The notes: a model not told the origin generated them from the sequence alone. A stretch of DNA of 7,440 nucleotides from an uncultured Pirellulaceae bacterium (GCA_947259675.1 CAMYNE010000089.1:1-7440); one strand, 5' to 3'; positions 1 to 6,178 are shown, numbered from the stretch's first letter. A program made the numbers and translations.

Positions 1-137
1 CGGTATCTGTACTCAATGGTAATTGCGTCGTCCCACGGGAGCAAGGAAAACCACTTTAAACCAGCAGGAAGAATCAGCCCGTTTTGGCCCAACCCCGAAA
101 ATAACGGTTTTGCCGAAAAAGTGACCCCATTCCGCAC
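1..137 (-). CDS. Possible 5' part of an unrecognised gene running off the left edge
   Basis: The minus strand is open from about 137 to the window edge. A GTG at 137 or a TTG at 92 could start it; there is no ATG. The last part reads like real protein, with a hydrophobic stretch followed by LPWDD, and then ITIEYRY at the edge. A W-D turn of this kind occurs in small PH-like domains of membrane-associated proteins, but that is a weak resemblance. The upstream part runs through a heptad repeat, which argues against coding there. A plus-strand frame is also open over the same bases, so chance openness is possible. If real, the gene lies just downstream of the uracil-DNA glycosylase in the same direction. 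Function unknown. Confidence 0.25.
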   Translation of the reverse strand, partial: MRNGVTFSAKPLFSGLGQNGLILPAGLKWFSLLPWDDAITIEYRY

Positions 138-152
138 TCCGCATTCCGCATT
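129..152. repeat. Short tandem heptad repeat (ATTCCGC/ACTCCGC)
   Basis: Three adjoining 7-base units are visible: ATTCCGC at 129-135, ACTCCGC at 136-142 and ATTCCGC at 143-149, followed by a partial ATT. The run ends three bases before the stop codon of the uracil-DNA glycosylase. Units differing at one base are typical of short tandemly repeated sequences between genes. Confidence 0.7.
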
Positions 153-154
153 AT

Positions 155-1102
155 TTATTCCATTCCCATTTCCGCCATGATCAGTTTCATGTCGTTCCAG
201 ACATGTTTCTTCGCGTCAGGGGATCGCAACAGATAAGCGGGATGATAGGTCGCCAAAACACGGCTGCCACGCCATTTGTAGAATTGCCCACGGAGTCGGC
301 CAATCGACTGCTTGGTGTTCAAAAGCGTTTTCGCCGCAATACTGCCCAAGCAGCAAATAAACTCGGGCTGCAGAATCTCCAGCTGTCGAATGGAAAAATC
401 GCAACAGTTCCGCAATTCGAGTTCTCGAGGATTTCGATTGCCGGGAGGACGACACTTGAGCGTATTCAGAATGTAAACCTCATCACGTGAGAGTTGCATC
501 GCTTCAATGATCTTGGTCAAAAGCTGCCCCGCCGCTCCAACAAACGGCTCGCCTTGGCGGTCCTCATCGGCACCGGGAGCTTCCCCTAGGAACACCAGTC
601 TCGGATTAACCGTACCTACTCCAAACACGGTTTGCTTCCGGGTCGCAGCCAATTCAGGGCAAACCGTACATCCGGCGACCTCCTGTTGAATCACCTCAAG
701 CTGTGTCGCTCGATCTTCAACGGGTACACTGGGGCCAAAGTTTTCTGCCGGCGGAAACATGGCACCCTCTGCATATCCGGCCATCGGGATTTCGGACGGC
801 GCCGGTTGCTTGGTCACATATTTCTTCGCCGGGCTTACTGCCTTTTGAGCGGTCGGCTTGGAAGCCGCCATCGTTTTTGATGGGGGTCGCTCTGCGACGA
901 TTGAAGGAGCCGAACTCGGAGTTTTTGGCTCTTCCAATACCAGGCCCGGAAATTCTAATTTGCCAGTCGATTTTGGTAGCTCCGTAATTCCCGCAGATTT
1001 CAGACTGACTAGCCGTTGATGAATTGCTCTGGCGACGTTGTCCGGGACGAATGGCTGACCGGTTCGCTGGTCGGATAGAGAATCTTTTCCAGAATCTGAC
1101 AT
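155..1102 (-). CDS. Uracil-DNA glycosylase, iron-sulfur family 4 type
   Basis: This enzyme removes uracil from DNA at the first step of base-excision repair, acting in the cytoplasm on deaminated cytosine. From the ATG at 1102 it has 315 residues. The catalytic domain fills the C-terminal 180 or so. Motif A is GEAPG followed by EPFVGAAGQLL, and the uracil-pocket motif is HPAYLLR near the end. Four cysteines fit the [4Fe-4S] ligands of this family: a CxxC pair at the domain start, the Cys of KCRPP, and a Cys 16 residues further on, the same spacing I recall for the Thermus enzyme. The first 130 or so residues are a short helical stretch (RAIHQRLVSLKSAG) and a Pro/Ala/Lys/Ser-rich linker. The frame extends upstream to a TTG at 1198, adding 32 residues. 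I prefer 1102 because it is ATG and still includes the helical N-terminus, but neither start has a clear ribosome site. Family 5 is less likely. Confidence 0.93.
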   Translation of the reverse strand: MSDSGKDSLSDQRTGQPFVPDNVARAIHQRLVSLKSAGITELPKSTGKLEFPGLVLEEPKTPSSAPSIVAERPPSKTMAASKPTAQKAVSPAKKYVTKQPAPSEIPMAGYAEGAMFPPAENFGPSVPVEDRATQLEVIQQEVAGCTVCPELAATRKQTVFGVGTVNPRLVFLGEAPGADEDRQGEPFVGAAGQLLTKIIEAMQLSRDEVYILNTLKCRPPGNRNPRELELRNCCDFSIRQLEILQPEFICCLGSIAAKTLLNTKQSIGRLRGQFYKWRGSRVLATYHPAYLLRSPDAKKHVWNDMKLIMAEMGME

Positions 1103-1405
1103 GCTTGAATTTTTCCGATGTATCGCTCGAACCGATTGTCCGTTACGTTTGACAATCCATGACCATTTGAAAGAATCTTGGCTTGGTTCGCCAGTCAACG
1201 AACCGTATTCATTGCTGCGGAACCAATTGTCCGTGACAATGTCGCGAATTGGGAGGTGAGGCTCCTGCCGAGCCGTGAACTATCAAGCAATTCTCGGCTC
1301 AGCAGGAACTTCACCCTCTCGAACATGCTCCCAATTGCGGAAGTCATTTTTGAATCTGGCTTGAGTCCGTAAAATATCGCCATCACAGTATTCCGAATCG
1401 TTCCA
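1103..1405. promoter_or_regulatory. Divergent spacer between the glycosylase gene and der
   Basis: These bases separate two divergently transcribed genes and should hold both promoters. I see no convincing -35/-10 pair on either strand. The part at 1103-1198 could instead code the N-terminal extension of the glycosylase if its TTG start is used. The one clear structure is the hairpin at 1263-1307. Confidence 0.4.
1263..1307 (-). other. Hairpin in the divergent leader
   Basis: Bases 1263-1275 and 1295-1307 are inverted repeats of 13 bases around a 19-base loop. On the plus strand one position (1269/1301) is a C-A mismatch. On a minus-strand transcript the same position is a G-U wobble, giving an unbroken 13-bp stem. 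It could therefore act in the leader of the glycosylase mRNA. No T-run follows, so a terminator is not indicated. Confidence 0.45.
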
Positions 1406-2794
1406 ATGCCCATTCCACAAGTTTCAATTGTCGGTCGCCCGAATGTCGGCAAGTCCAGTATTTTTAACTGGCTTGTGGGACGGCGTCTCGCAATTGTCGA
1501 CGACATGGCCGGGGTGACTCGCGACCGCATGATCCATTTGCTCCAACAGGACGATCGTTATTTCGAGATCGTTGATACAGGCGGAATTGGGATCAATGAC
1601 GTCGATGAGTTGGATAAGGAAATCGAAGCTCAGATCGAGGTCGGTATTCAGGGTGCCAACCTGTTGATGTTCGTTGTTGACGCCAAAGATGGTGTCACAG
1701 CTTTAGATCGAACCGTCGCCAGGAGGCTGCGGACTCTCGATAAGCCCGTACTTCTCGTCGCCAATAAATGCGATGGCGACAACTGGGAAGTTCACGCAAA
1801 TGACTTTTTCTCGCTTGGGTTGGGTGAAGCGATTGTTGTTAGCGCCAAAAACAATCGGCACAAGAGCAGACTATTCGATGGGATTATCGAAAACCTCCCG
1901 TCTCCAAGCGAGATTGACGAAAGCGAAACGGCTCGCCCCGAGATGAAGTTTGCGATCGTCGGACGACGCAACGTTGGCAAGAGCACGTTCATTAACACGC
2001 TGGTTGAATCCGAACGCATGATCGTCAGTGAAGTTGCCGGGACGACGCGTGATAGCGTCGACGTTCGATTTGAAATTGATGGAAAAACGATGGTCGCGAT
2101 CGACACCCCCGGTCTTCGTCGCGGGAAAAGCGTCAAAACCGATATCGATTTTTATGGAACCCATCGAGCCCACCGTTCGATTCGCCACGCAGATGTCGTA
2201 TTGGTCATGTTCGATGCAAGCAAACGCATTAGCAAGGTTGAACGAAAGCTGTGTACCTACATTGAAAATCTGTACAAACCTTGCATCTTCGTCGTCAACA
2301 AATGGGACTTGATGATGGAGCACGATATGCCAACGCAACGATGGGCTGACTACATTCGTGACAATTTCAGCACGATGTGGAATGCGCCGATTGCATTTGT
2401 GACTGGCCAGACAGGGCAAAATTGTAAACGGATGCTTAATCACGCGCAGATGTTGTTCAAGCAGTCGAGGTCTCGAATCAGTACGCCTCGCCTGAATAAA
2501 ATCATCAAGAGCGCTTTGACGCATCACCCGCCACCGATGTCTAACCGTCGACGCCCAAAAATCTATTACGCCGCCCAGATCGGAATTCAACCGCCCACGA
2601 TCATGTTGAAATGCAGCGATCCGAATGCGTTTCCCAAGACCTACCGGCGATACTTACTCGGCGTGCTGCGCGATTCGTTGGATTTTGGAGAGGTGCCAAT
2701 TCGCCTGGTGTTGGAAAAACGCAGTCAAACCGATCCGAACGAGGTCTTGAATGATCCCGTGATTAAGTCGCCATCTCGCGGTGGCGATTCGTGA
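1406..2794 (+). CDS. der: GTPase Der (EngA), ribosome assembly factor
   Basis: Der is an essential double GTPase that assists late assembly of the 50S ribosomal subunit. The product has 462 residues, within the usual range. GTPase domain 1 shows GRPNVGKS (10-17), GVTRD (36-40), DTGG (57-60), NKCD (120-123) and SAK (146-148). GTPase domain 2 shows GRRNVGKS (186-193), GTTRD (212-216), DTPG (233-236) and NKWD (298-301). The C-terminal KH-like domain covers roughly 355-440, with the typical HHPPP, KIYYAAQ and PPTIM stretches. The G5 position of domain 2 reads VTG (332-334) where SA is more usual. The ATG at 1406 starts right at the first beta strand, as in other Der proteins, but has no clear Shine-Dalgarno sequence. 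A hairpin begins immediately after the stop. Confidence 0.97.
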   Translation: MPIPQVSIVGRPNVGKSSIFNWLVGRRLAIVDDMAGVTRDRMIHLLQQDDRYFEIVDTGGIGINDVDELDKEIEAQIEVGIQGANLLMFVVDAKDGVTALDRTVARRLRTLDKPVLLVANKCDGDNWEVHANDFFSLGLGEAIVVSAKNNRHKSRLFDGIIENLPSPSEIDESETARPEMKFAIVGRRNVGKSTFINTLVESERMIVSEVAGTTRDSVDVRFEIDGKTMVAIDTPGLRRGKSVKTDIDFYGTHRAHRSIRHADVVLVMFDASKRISKVERKLCTYIENLYKPCIFVVNKWDLMMEHDMPTQRWADYIRDNFSTMWNAPIAFVTGQTGQNCKRMLNHAQMLFKQSRSRISTPRLNKIIKSALTHHPPPMSNRRRPKIYYAAQIGIQPPTIMLKCSDPNAFPKTYRRYLLGVLRDSLDFGEVPIRLVLEKRSQTDPNEVLNDPVIKSPSRGGDS

Positions 2795-2795
2795 T

Positions 2796-2845
2796 TTGAC
2801 GGCCAAATCGGTGACGAATGGCCCTGCGGCTTTGGCAATCGTCAA
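2796..2845 (+). terminator. Hairpin directly after der
   Basis: Starting two bases after the der stop codon, TTGACGGCCAAA (2796-2807) pairs with 2831-2845 through a 12-bp stem with a 3-base bulge (2837-2839). The loop is 23 bases and could form a small GCC/GGC stem of its own. No T-run follows, so this is not a classical rho-independent terminator. It may be a 3'-end protecting or rho-associated structure. Confidence 0.4.
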
Positions 2846-2988
2846 CAATTCCACTAACCCGCCAACTTTTCTTGCCAAAACGTTGGATAGGTGCTTGTGT
2901 CTCATGAGCGGTTTTGTTGAAATCGGGCCATCAAAAGCTGAATGTTAAGCGTTCGTTTAACGCAATTCCCTTGAGGCTGAGTTCGGAA

Positions 2989-4095
2989 ATGATTGTTGGC
3001 GTTCCTAAAGAAATAAAAAAAGACGAATACCGGATTGCGATGCTGCCCGTTGGTGTCCACGAATTAAAAAAACACGGGCACGAAGTACTTATCCAAAAAA
3101 GCGCAGGTCTTGGTTCCGGACTCACCGATGAACAGTATGCGGCCGAAGGGGCCGAATTGGTTGATTCGGCGAAAGAGATTTTCGATCGTTCCGACATGAT
3201 CGTGAAAGTCAAGGAACCGCTCCCCGCGGAATGGCCACTGATTCGAGAAGGCCAGATTCTTTTTACGTATTTTCATTTCGCTGCCAGCCGTGAACTGACT
3301 GAAGCGATGCTCAAGTCAGGTTCGACCAGCGTTGCCTACGAAACGCTCAGTGGCCCTAACGGGTCTCTGCCATTGCTGACTCCGATGAGCGAAGTCGCCG
3401 GACGACTCAGCATCCAGGAGGGTGCTCGTTTTCTTGAGCGACCTCAAATGGGCCGCGGAATTCTACTCGGCGGAGTCCCCGGCGTCGCACCGGCGCATAT
3501 TACGATTATCGGCGGCGGAGTGGTTGGAACCAACGCTGCAAAAATCGCGGCTGGTTTTCAAGCTGACGTGGCCATCCTTGATGTCAACATGGATCGGCTT
3601 CGCTATCTTGACGATATCATGCCGGCCAACGTCAACGTGCTTTTCAGTGACCGCAACACAATCCGTGAGGAACTGGTATTGGCGGATCTCGTGATTGGCG
3701 CCGTCCTGATTCCTGGAGCCAAATCGCCCAGCCTCATTTCGCGCGAAGACCTGAAGATCATGAAAGCGGGGAGTGTGATTGTTGATGTCGCCGTCGACCA
3801 GGGTGGCTGCGTCGAAACCACTCGCCCGACGACTCATAGCGACCCCGTTTTTGTCATCGACGATGTTGTGCATTATTGTGTTGCAAACATGCCGGGCGCC
3901 GTCGGTCGTACAAGCACATTTGCTCTTTGTAATGTCACGTTGCCGTGGGCGATCAAGATCGCAAATGGCGGAGTTTTATCTGCTGCATCAAACTCCAAGC
4001 CGCTTCAAGATGCGGTCAATATCCACGCAGGAAAAGTAACCTACGAACCGGTCGCCCAAACGTTTGATATGGATTTTACGCCACTTTCGGCGTAG
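2989..4095 (+). CDS. ald: Alanine dehydrogenase (NAD-dependent)
   Basis: The enzyme interconverts L-alanine with pyruvate, ammonium and NADH in the cytoplasm, for nitrogen and carbon supply from alanine. From the ATG at 2989 the product has 368 residues, close to the family norm. The family N-terminus MIVGVPKEIKKDEYR is intact. Residues known to act in the Mycobacterium tuberculosis enzyme fall at the same numbers: R15, K75 (in VKVKEPL), H96 (in FTYFHFAA), the dinucleotide loop GGGVVG at 175-180, D198 at the end of the second strand (binding NAD ribose), and D270 (in VDVAVDQGG). The frame continues upstream to a TTG at 2914, but that would add 25 residues before the normal N-terminus. A GAGG at 2973-2976 lies rather far (12 bases) from the chosen ATG. 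A lysine-forming or transhydrogenase relative is less likely given the length and residues. Confidence 0.96.
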   Translation: MIVGVPKEIKKDEYRIAMLPVGVHELKKHGHEVLIQKSAGLGSGLTDEQYAAEGAELVDSAKEIFDRSDMIVKVKEPLPAEWPLIREGQILFTYFHFAASRELTEAMLKSGSTSVAYETLSGPNGSLPLLTPMSEVAGRLSIQEGARFLERPQMGRGILLGGVPGVAPAHITIIGGGVVGTNAAKIAAGFQADVAILDVNMDRLRYLDDIMPANVNVLFSDRNTIREELVLADLVIGAVLIPGAKSPSLISREDLKIMKAGSVIVDVAVDQGGCVETTRPTTHSDPVFVIDDVVHYCVANMPGAVGRTSTFALCNVTLPWAIKIANGGVLSAASNSKPLQDAVNIHAGKVTYEPVAQTFDMDFTPLSA

Positions 4096-4100
4096 TGAAT

Positions 4101-4132
4101 CTTAGTCTTACTCAACCTTTAACTTAGTCTTA
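4101..4132 (+). repeat. CTTAGTCTTA direct repeat pair
   Basis: The 10-mer CTTAGTCTTA occurs at 4101-4110 and again at 4123-4132, 22 bases apart. Related words (TTAAGAGTA, CTAAGAGTAAG) follow on the opposite orientation, so the whole spacer after ald is built from variants of one short motif. Confidence 0.65.
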
Positions 4133-4168
4133 ATTAATCTTAAGAGTACGACTAAGAGTAAGATTTTT
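4106..4168 (+). terminator. Long AT-rich imperfect hairpin with T-run after ald
   Basis: TCTTACTC (4106-4113) pairs with 4156-4163, CTTAGTC (4123-4129) can pair with 4150-4156, and TTAA (4130-4133) with 4140-4143. The outer arm is followed at once by five Ts (4164-4168). The layout, about ten bases after the ald stop, suits a weak intrinsic terminator separating ald from purE. The stem is AT-rich with internal loops, so function is uncertain. The two longer pairings share base 4156 and cannot both be complete. Confidence 0.4.
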
Positions 4169-4205
4169 GCCGATTTGCACTTCAACCCTTGGAAATGTTT
4201 AAGAC

Positions 4206-4712
4206 ATGAGTGAAAACATCCCCGTCGTTGGGATCGTGATGGGCAGTGATAGTGACTGGCCCAAGATCAATGCGGTTGCCGACGCGCTAAACGAGTTTGG
4301 CGTTGCTTTTGAAGTCAATGTTATGAGTGCCCATCGAACTCCGCATGTCGTTGCCGATTATGCAACGTCGGCCGACGAACGAGGTATCAAAGTCCTTATC
4401 GCTGCCGCCGGTGGTGCAGCTCATCTGGCCGGTGTCGTCGCCGCTCATACGTCTTTGCCTGTTATCGGTTTGCCCGTTCCAACCAAAGAACTGGGCGGCA
4501 TGGACTCGTTATTGGCGACCGTTCAAATGCCAGGTGATGTACCTGTCGCGACGATGGCAGTCGGAATGGGCGGACCCCGAAACGCAGGCCTGTTCGCGGT
4601 TCAGATCCTGGCGCTTTCGGATTCAAAGTTGAAGGAGGCGCTGGCAAAATTCAAGCAAGGTCTTGTTGATAAAATCGCCCGTAAGAACGCGAGTCTCCAA
4701 AGTCAACTCTGA
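4206..4712 (+). CDS. purE: N5-carboxyaminoimidazole ribonucleotide mutase PurE
   Basis: PurE class I moves the carboxyl group of N5-CAIR to give CAIR, the sixth ring-building step of de novo purine synthesis, in the cytoplasm; it usually acts as an octamer. The 168-residue product matches the family length. It has the phosphate-binding GSDSDW (13-18), the SAHRTP motif with the catalytic His43, AAGGAAHLAG with His73, and the GGMDSLLATVQMPGDVPVAT loop region. NAGLFAVQIL follows in the last helices. Most relatives read HLPG where this has HLAG. The ATG at 4206 has a weak GGAA about 11 bases upstream. The usual partner purK, which makes N5-CAIR, is not adjacent: a 410-base non-coding gap follows. 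The class II enzyme, which uses AIR and CO2 directly, is less likely but not excluded by eye. Confidence 0.95.
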   Translation: MSENIPVVGIVMGSDSDWPKINAVADALNEFGVAFEVNVMSAHRTPHVVADYATSADERGIKVLIAAAGGAAHLAGVVAAHTSLPVIGLPVPTKELGGMDSLLATVQMPGDVPVATMAVGMGGPRNAGLFAVQILALSDSKLKEALAKFKQGLVDKIARKNASLQSQL

Positions 4713-4769
4713 GTGCCATTTTTTCGTTTACGAGAATTAAGTGTCTTTCGAGAAATATTGTTAATGAAC

Positions 4770-4889
4770 CTAGTCCCGCAAACACGAATTAACCTGTCAC
4801 CATAGTCCGCCGATTTCCCGATAGAAAACCATTTTCGAGGAAAAACACAACGGTTTTGGTGACAGGTTATTTATTAGTCGCGGGACTAG
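4770..4889. repeat. 120-bp inverted-repeat element (33-bp arms), MITE-like
   Basis: The outer arms CTAGTCCCGC (4770-4779) and GCGGGACTAG (4880-4889) are perfect inverted repeats. The inner arms AACCTGTCACCA (4791-4802) and TGGTGACAGGTT (4857-4868) are also perfect. The unmatched stretches between outer and inner arm are exactly 11 bases on both sides, so the whole looks like two 33-bp terminal inverted repeats around a 54-base centre. The centre has a further short pairing (AAACC 4826-4830 with GGTTT 4852-4856). There is no coding sequence. It could be a miniature transposable element or a structured RNA. The end tetramer CTAG is itself palindromic and might be either arm or target duplication. 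Confidence 0.65.
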
Positions 4890-4890
4890 A

Positions 4891-4949
4891 GTCATTCTGA
4901 GAGAGCTTTAGCGACCGAAGAATCTACGTAAAAACACGAGAGATCCTTC
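4891..4949. repeat. Degenerate dispersed repeat (GTCATTCTGAG...GAAGAATCT type)
   Basis: The stretch opens with GTCATTCTGAG and contains GAAGAATCT (4917-4925), which pairs with AGATCCTTC (4941-4949) at 8 of 9 positions across a 15-base loop. From memory this resembles a dispersed bacterial intergenic repeat with the words TCATTCTGAG and GAAGAATCT. Only one half is well preserved here. It starts two bases after the end of the 120-bp inverted-repeat element. Confidence 0.45.
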
Positions 4950-5122
4950 AATCGCCTGGACTCCATCAGGACCACTGGACCCTTTGTCTGATGTCTAGAG
5001 CGCGTTTGGTTTAAGTTTGGCGTCTTTTCGTCGGTTTCGCCCGGCAATCAGAGCGCCACGACCGCTTTACGTCCGTGCGACACGCACTAATGGACCGAGT
5101 TGTCATATTGGGCTTCCCTTGC
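4950..5122. promoter_or_regulatory. Leader region of the SDR gene
   Basis: This is the remaining part of the 410-base gap after purE. It presumably holds the promoter of the downstream dehydrogenase. I see no convincing promoter boxes, operator or riboswitch fold. In-frame GTG (5075) and ATG (5090) codons here could extend the SDR protein, but they precede the family's normal N-terminus. Confidence 0.3.
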
Positions 5123-5875
5123 ATGAGTCAACAACGTTCAATTTTGATCACCGGTGGCAGCCGAGGCATCGGTGCGGCGGTCGTTGCTCTTGCTGCAGAA
5201 CAGGGATTCAATGTCTGCTTTTCTTATTTGAACAACCAATCCGCCGCCGAAACCGTCGTTGCTTCTGCCAAGGATAAGGGCCGTCGAGTGATGGCCGTTC
5301 AGTCCGATGTCTCCGTTGAAACAGACGTGCTCAGTCTTTGGAAAACCGCGATCAGCACGTTTGGAAGAATCGACGCGTTGGTCAACAACGCAGGTGTGTT
5401 AGATCTGCAATCCCGCCTGGAAGATGTTGAAATGCCGCGACTGCGGCGGATTATTGATACCAATGTTATCGGCAGTATTCTTTGCGCCCGTGAAGCGGTT
5501 CGTCACATGTCGACTCGCAACGGTGGGCGAGGCGGATCGATTGTAAATCTCTCGTCCATATCAGCCCGACTTGGCTCACCGCATGAATACGTTGACTATG
5601 CCGCGTCAAAAGGCGCCATCGATTCGCTAACCATCGGCTTGTCAAAAGAAGTCGCCACCGAGGGAATCCGTGTCAACGCAGTTCGTCCCGGCACGACGAT
5701 CACCGACATCCACGCAGCTGGCGGCGAACCAGACCGCGTCGAACGGGTTAAGTCCCGTATTCCGATGCAACGAGGCGGTGAAGCAGTCGAAATCGCAAAC
5801 GCCATCATGTGGCTTGTCTCAGACGAAGCCTCTTATACAACGGGCGCCATATTGGACGTCTCGGGAGGACTCTAA
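5123..5875 (+). CDS. Short-chain dehydrogenase/reductase (classical SDR)
   Basis: This is an NAD(P)-dependent oxidoreductase of the classical SDR family; the substrate cannot be told from sequence. From the ATG at 5123 it has 250 residues, the usual length. The Rossmann motif TGGSRGIG lies at 10-17, NNAG at 88-91, the structural Asn at 114 in DTNVIG, the catalytic Ser at about 145 in VNLSSIS, and Tyr159 and Lys163 in YAASK. The C-terminus ends with the typical TTGAILDVSGGL. Arg14 in the glycine loop suggests NADP(H), which is inference. GTG 5075 and ATG 5090 are in frame upstream but would add 16 or 11 residues before the family's normal N-terminus. The closest style is the FabG or glucose-dehydrogenase-like group. 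The absence of acyl-carrier-protein or fatty-acid genes nearby argues against naming it fabG. It stands alone between two repeat-filled spacers. Confidence 0.92.
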   Translation: MSQQRSILITGGSRGIGAAVVALAAEQGFNVCFSYLNNQSAAETVVASAKDKGRRVMAVQSDVSVETDVLSLWKTAISTFGRIDALVNNAGVLDLQSRLEDVEMPRLRRIIDTNVIGSILCAREAVRHMSTRNGGRGGSIVNLSSISARLGSPHEYVDYAASKGAIDSLTIGLSKEVATEGIRVNAVRPGTTITDIHAAGGEPDRVERVKSRIPMQRGGEAVEIANAIMWLVSDEASYTTGAILDVSGGL

Positions 5876-5893
5876 GTGGATAGCGGCAACCCA

Positions 5894-5918
5894 ACCTCTC
5901 CCAAAGTTTGGGAGAGGT
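5894..5918. repeat. Perfect 12-bp inverted repeat after the SDR gene
   Basis: ACCTCTCCCAAA (5894-5905) and TTTGGGAGAGGT (5907-5918) are perfect inverted repeats around a single G, nineteen bases after the SDR stop codon. CGACG (5919-5923) and CGTCG (5930-5934) make a second small stem directly behind. It may stop transcription, but no T-run follows. The word CCTCTCCC/GGGAGAGG marks a common dispersed intergenic repeat. Confidence 0.6.
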
Positions 5919-5972
5919 CGACGTCTCGGCGTCGGGTGAGGGTTGTGGGTTCCGCAAGGAATCTTTTAGTTC

Positions 5973-6008
5973 CCCTCTCCCGGACCCTCACGTGTCGTCG
6001 GGAGAGGG
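5973..6008. repeat. Second CCCTCTCCC inverted repeat
   Basis: CCCTCTCCCG (5973-5982) pairs perfectly with CGGGAGAGGG (5999-6008) around a 16-base loop. The loop contains ACCCTCAC (5984-5991 region), whose complement GTGAGGGT occurs at 5937-5944 behind the first copy. The two copies therefore look like one repeat unit present twice in opposite orientation. Confidence 0.6.
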
Positions 6009-6068
6009 TGTCGAGTCGCCGTAAAGAAGTACCATTCGGGCAACGCCCCGCGCGCTTGAACCGGCAAT

Positions 6069-6090
6069 CCGCGGCCCGATGGGCACGCGG
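6069..6090. other. Strong GC-rich hairpin between the SDR gene and tdk
   Basis: CCGCGGCCC (6069-6077) pairs with 6081-6090 (GGGC, one bulged A, CGCGG) around a 3-base loop. It lies about 90 bases beyond the tdk stop on the minus strand and nearly 200 beyond the SDR stop on the plus strand, so it could close either convergent transcript. No T-run follows on the plus strand. I see nothing further in 6010-6178. Confidence 0.4.
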
Positions 6091-6178
6091 TTAAACGAAT
6101 TTCCTGTATCGGGTTATGAGACTATCTGCCAAGTGGCGCTGCCAAACTTAATACGGTCGCCGGTAAGTGTTTGCATCG

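Noticed and set aside
1871..2590. 239-codon open frame on the minus strand
   Set aside because: It lies wholly inside der, which has all GTPase motifs in its own frame; this is a shadow frame.
2654..2905. Minus-strand frame of 83 codons with an ATG, over the end of der and the der-ald spacer
   Set aside because: It overlaps the conserved KH-like end of der, has no recognisable motif, and runs through the hairpin at 2796-2845.
2914..2988. Upstream TTG start for ald
   Set aside because: It would add 25 residues ahead of the family's normal N-terminus MIVGVPKE and would shift the catalytic residues off their usual numbers.
3463..3873. 136-codon minus-strand frame
   Set aside because: It is antisense to the NAD-binding part of ald and has no family features.
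4713..5122. Possible CRISPR array or tRNA in the long gap
   Set aside because: The repeats are a single inverted pair without regular spacing, and no cloverleaf or CCA end is visible.
5876..6094. GTG-started frame following the SDR stop codon
   Set aside because: It runs through the CCTCTCCC inverted repeats and gives a low-complexity Arg/Ser-rich peptide; no coding support.
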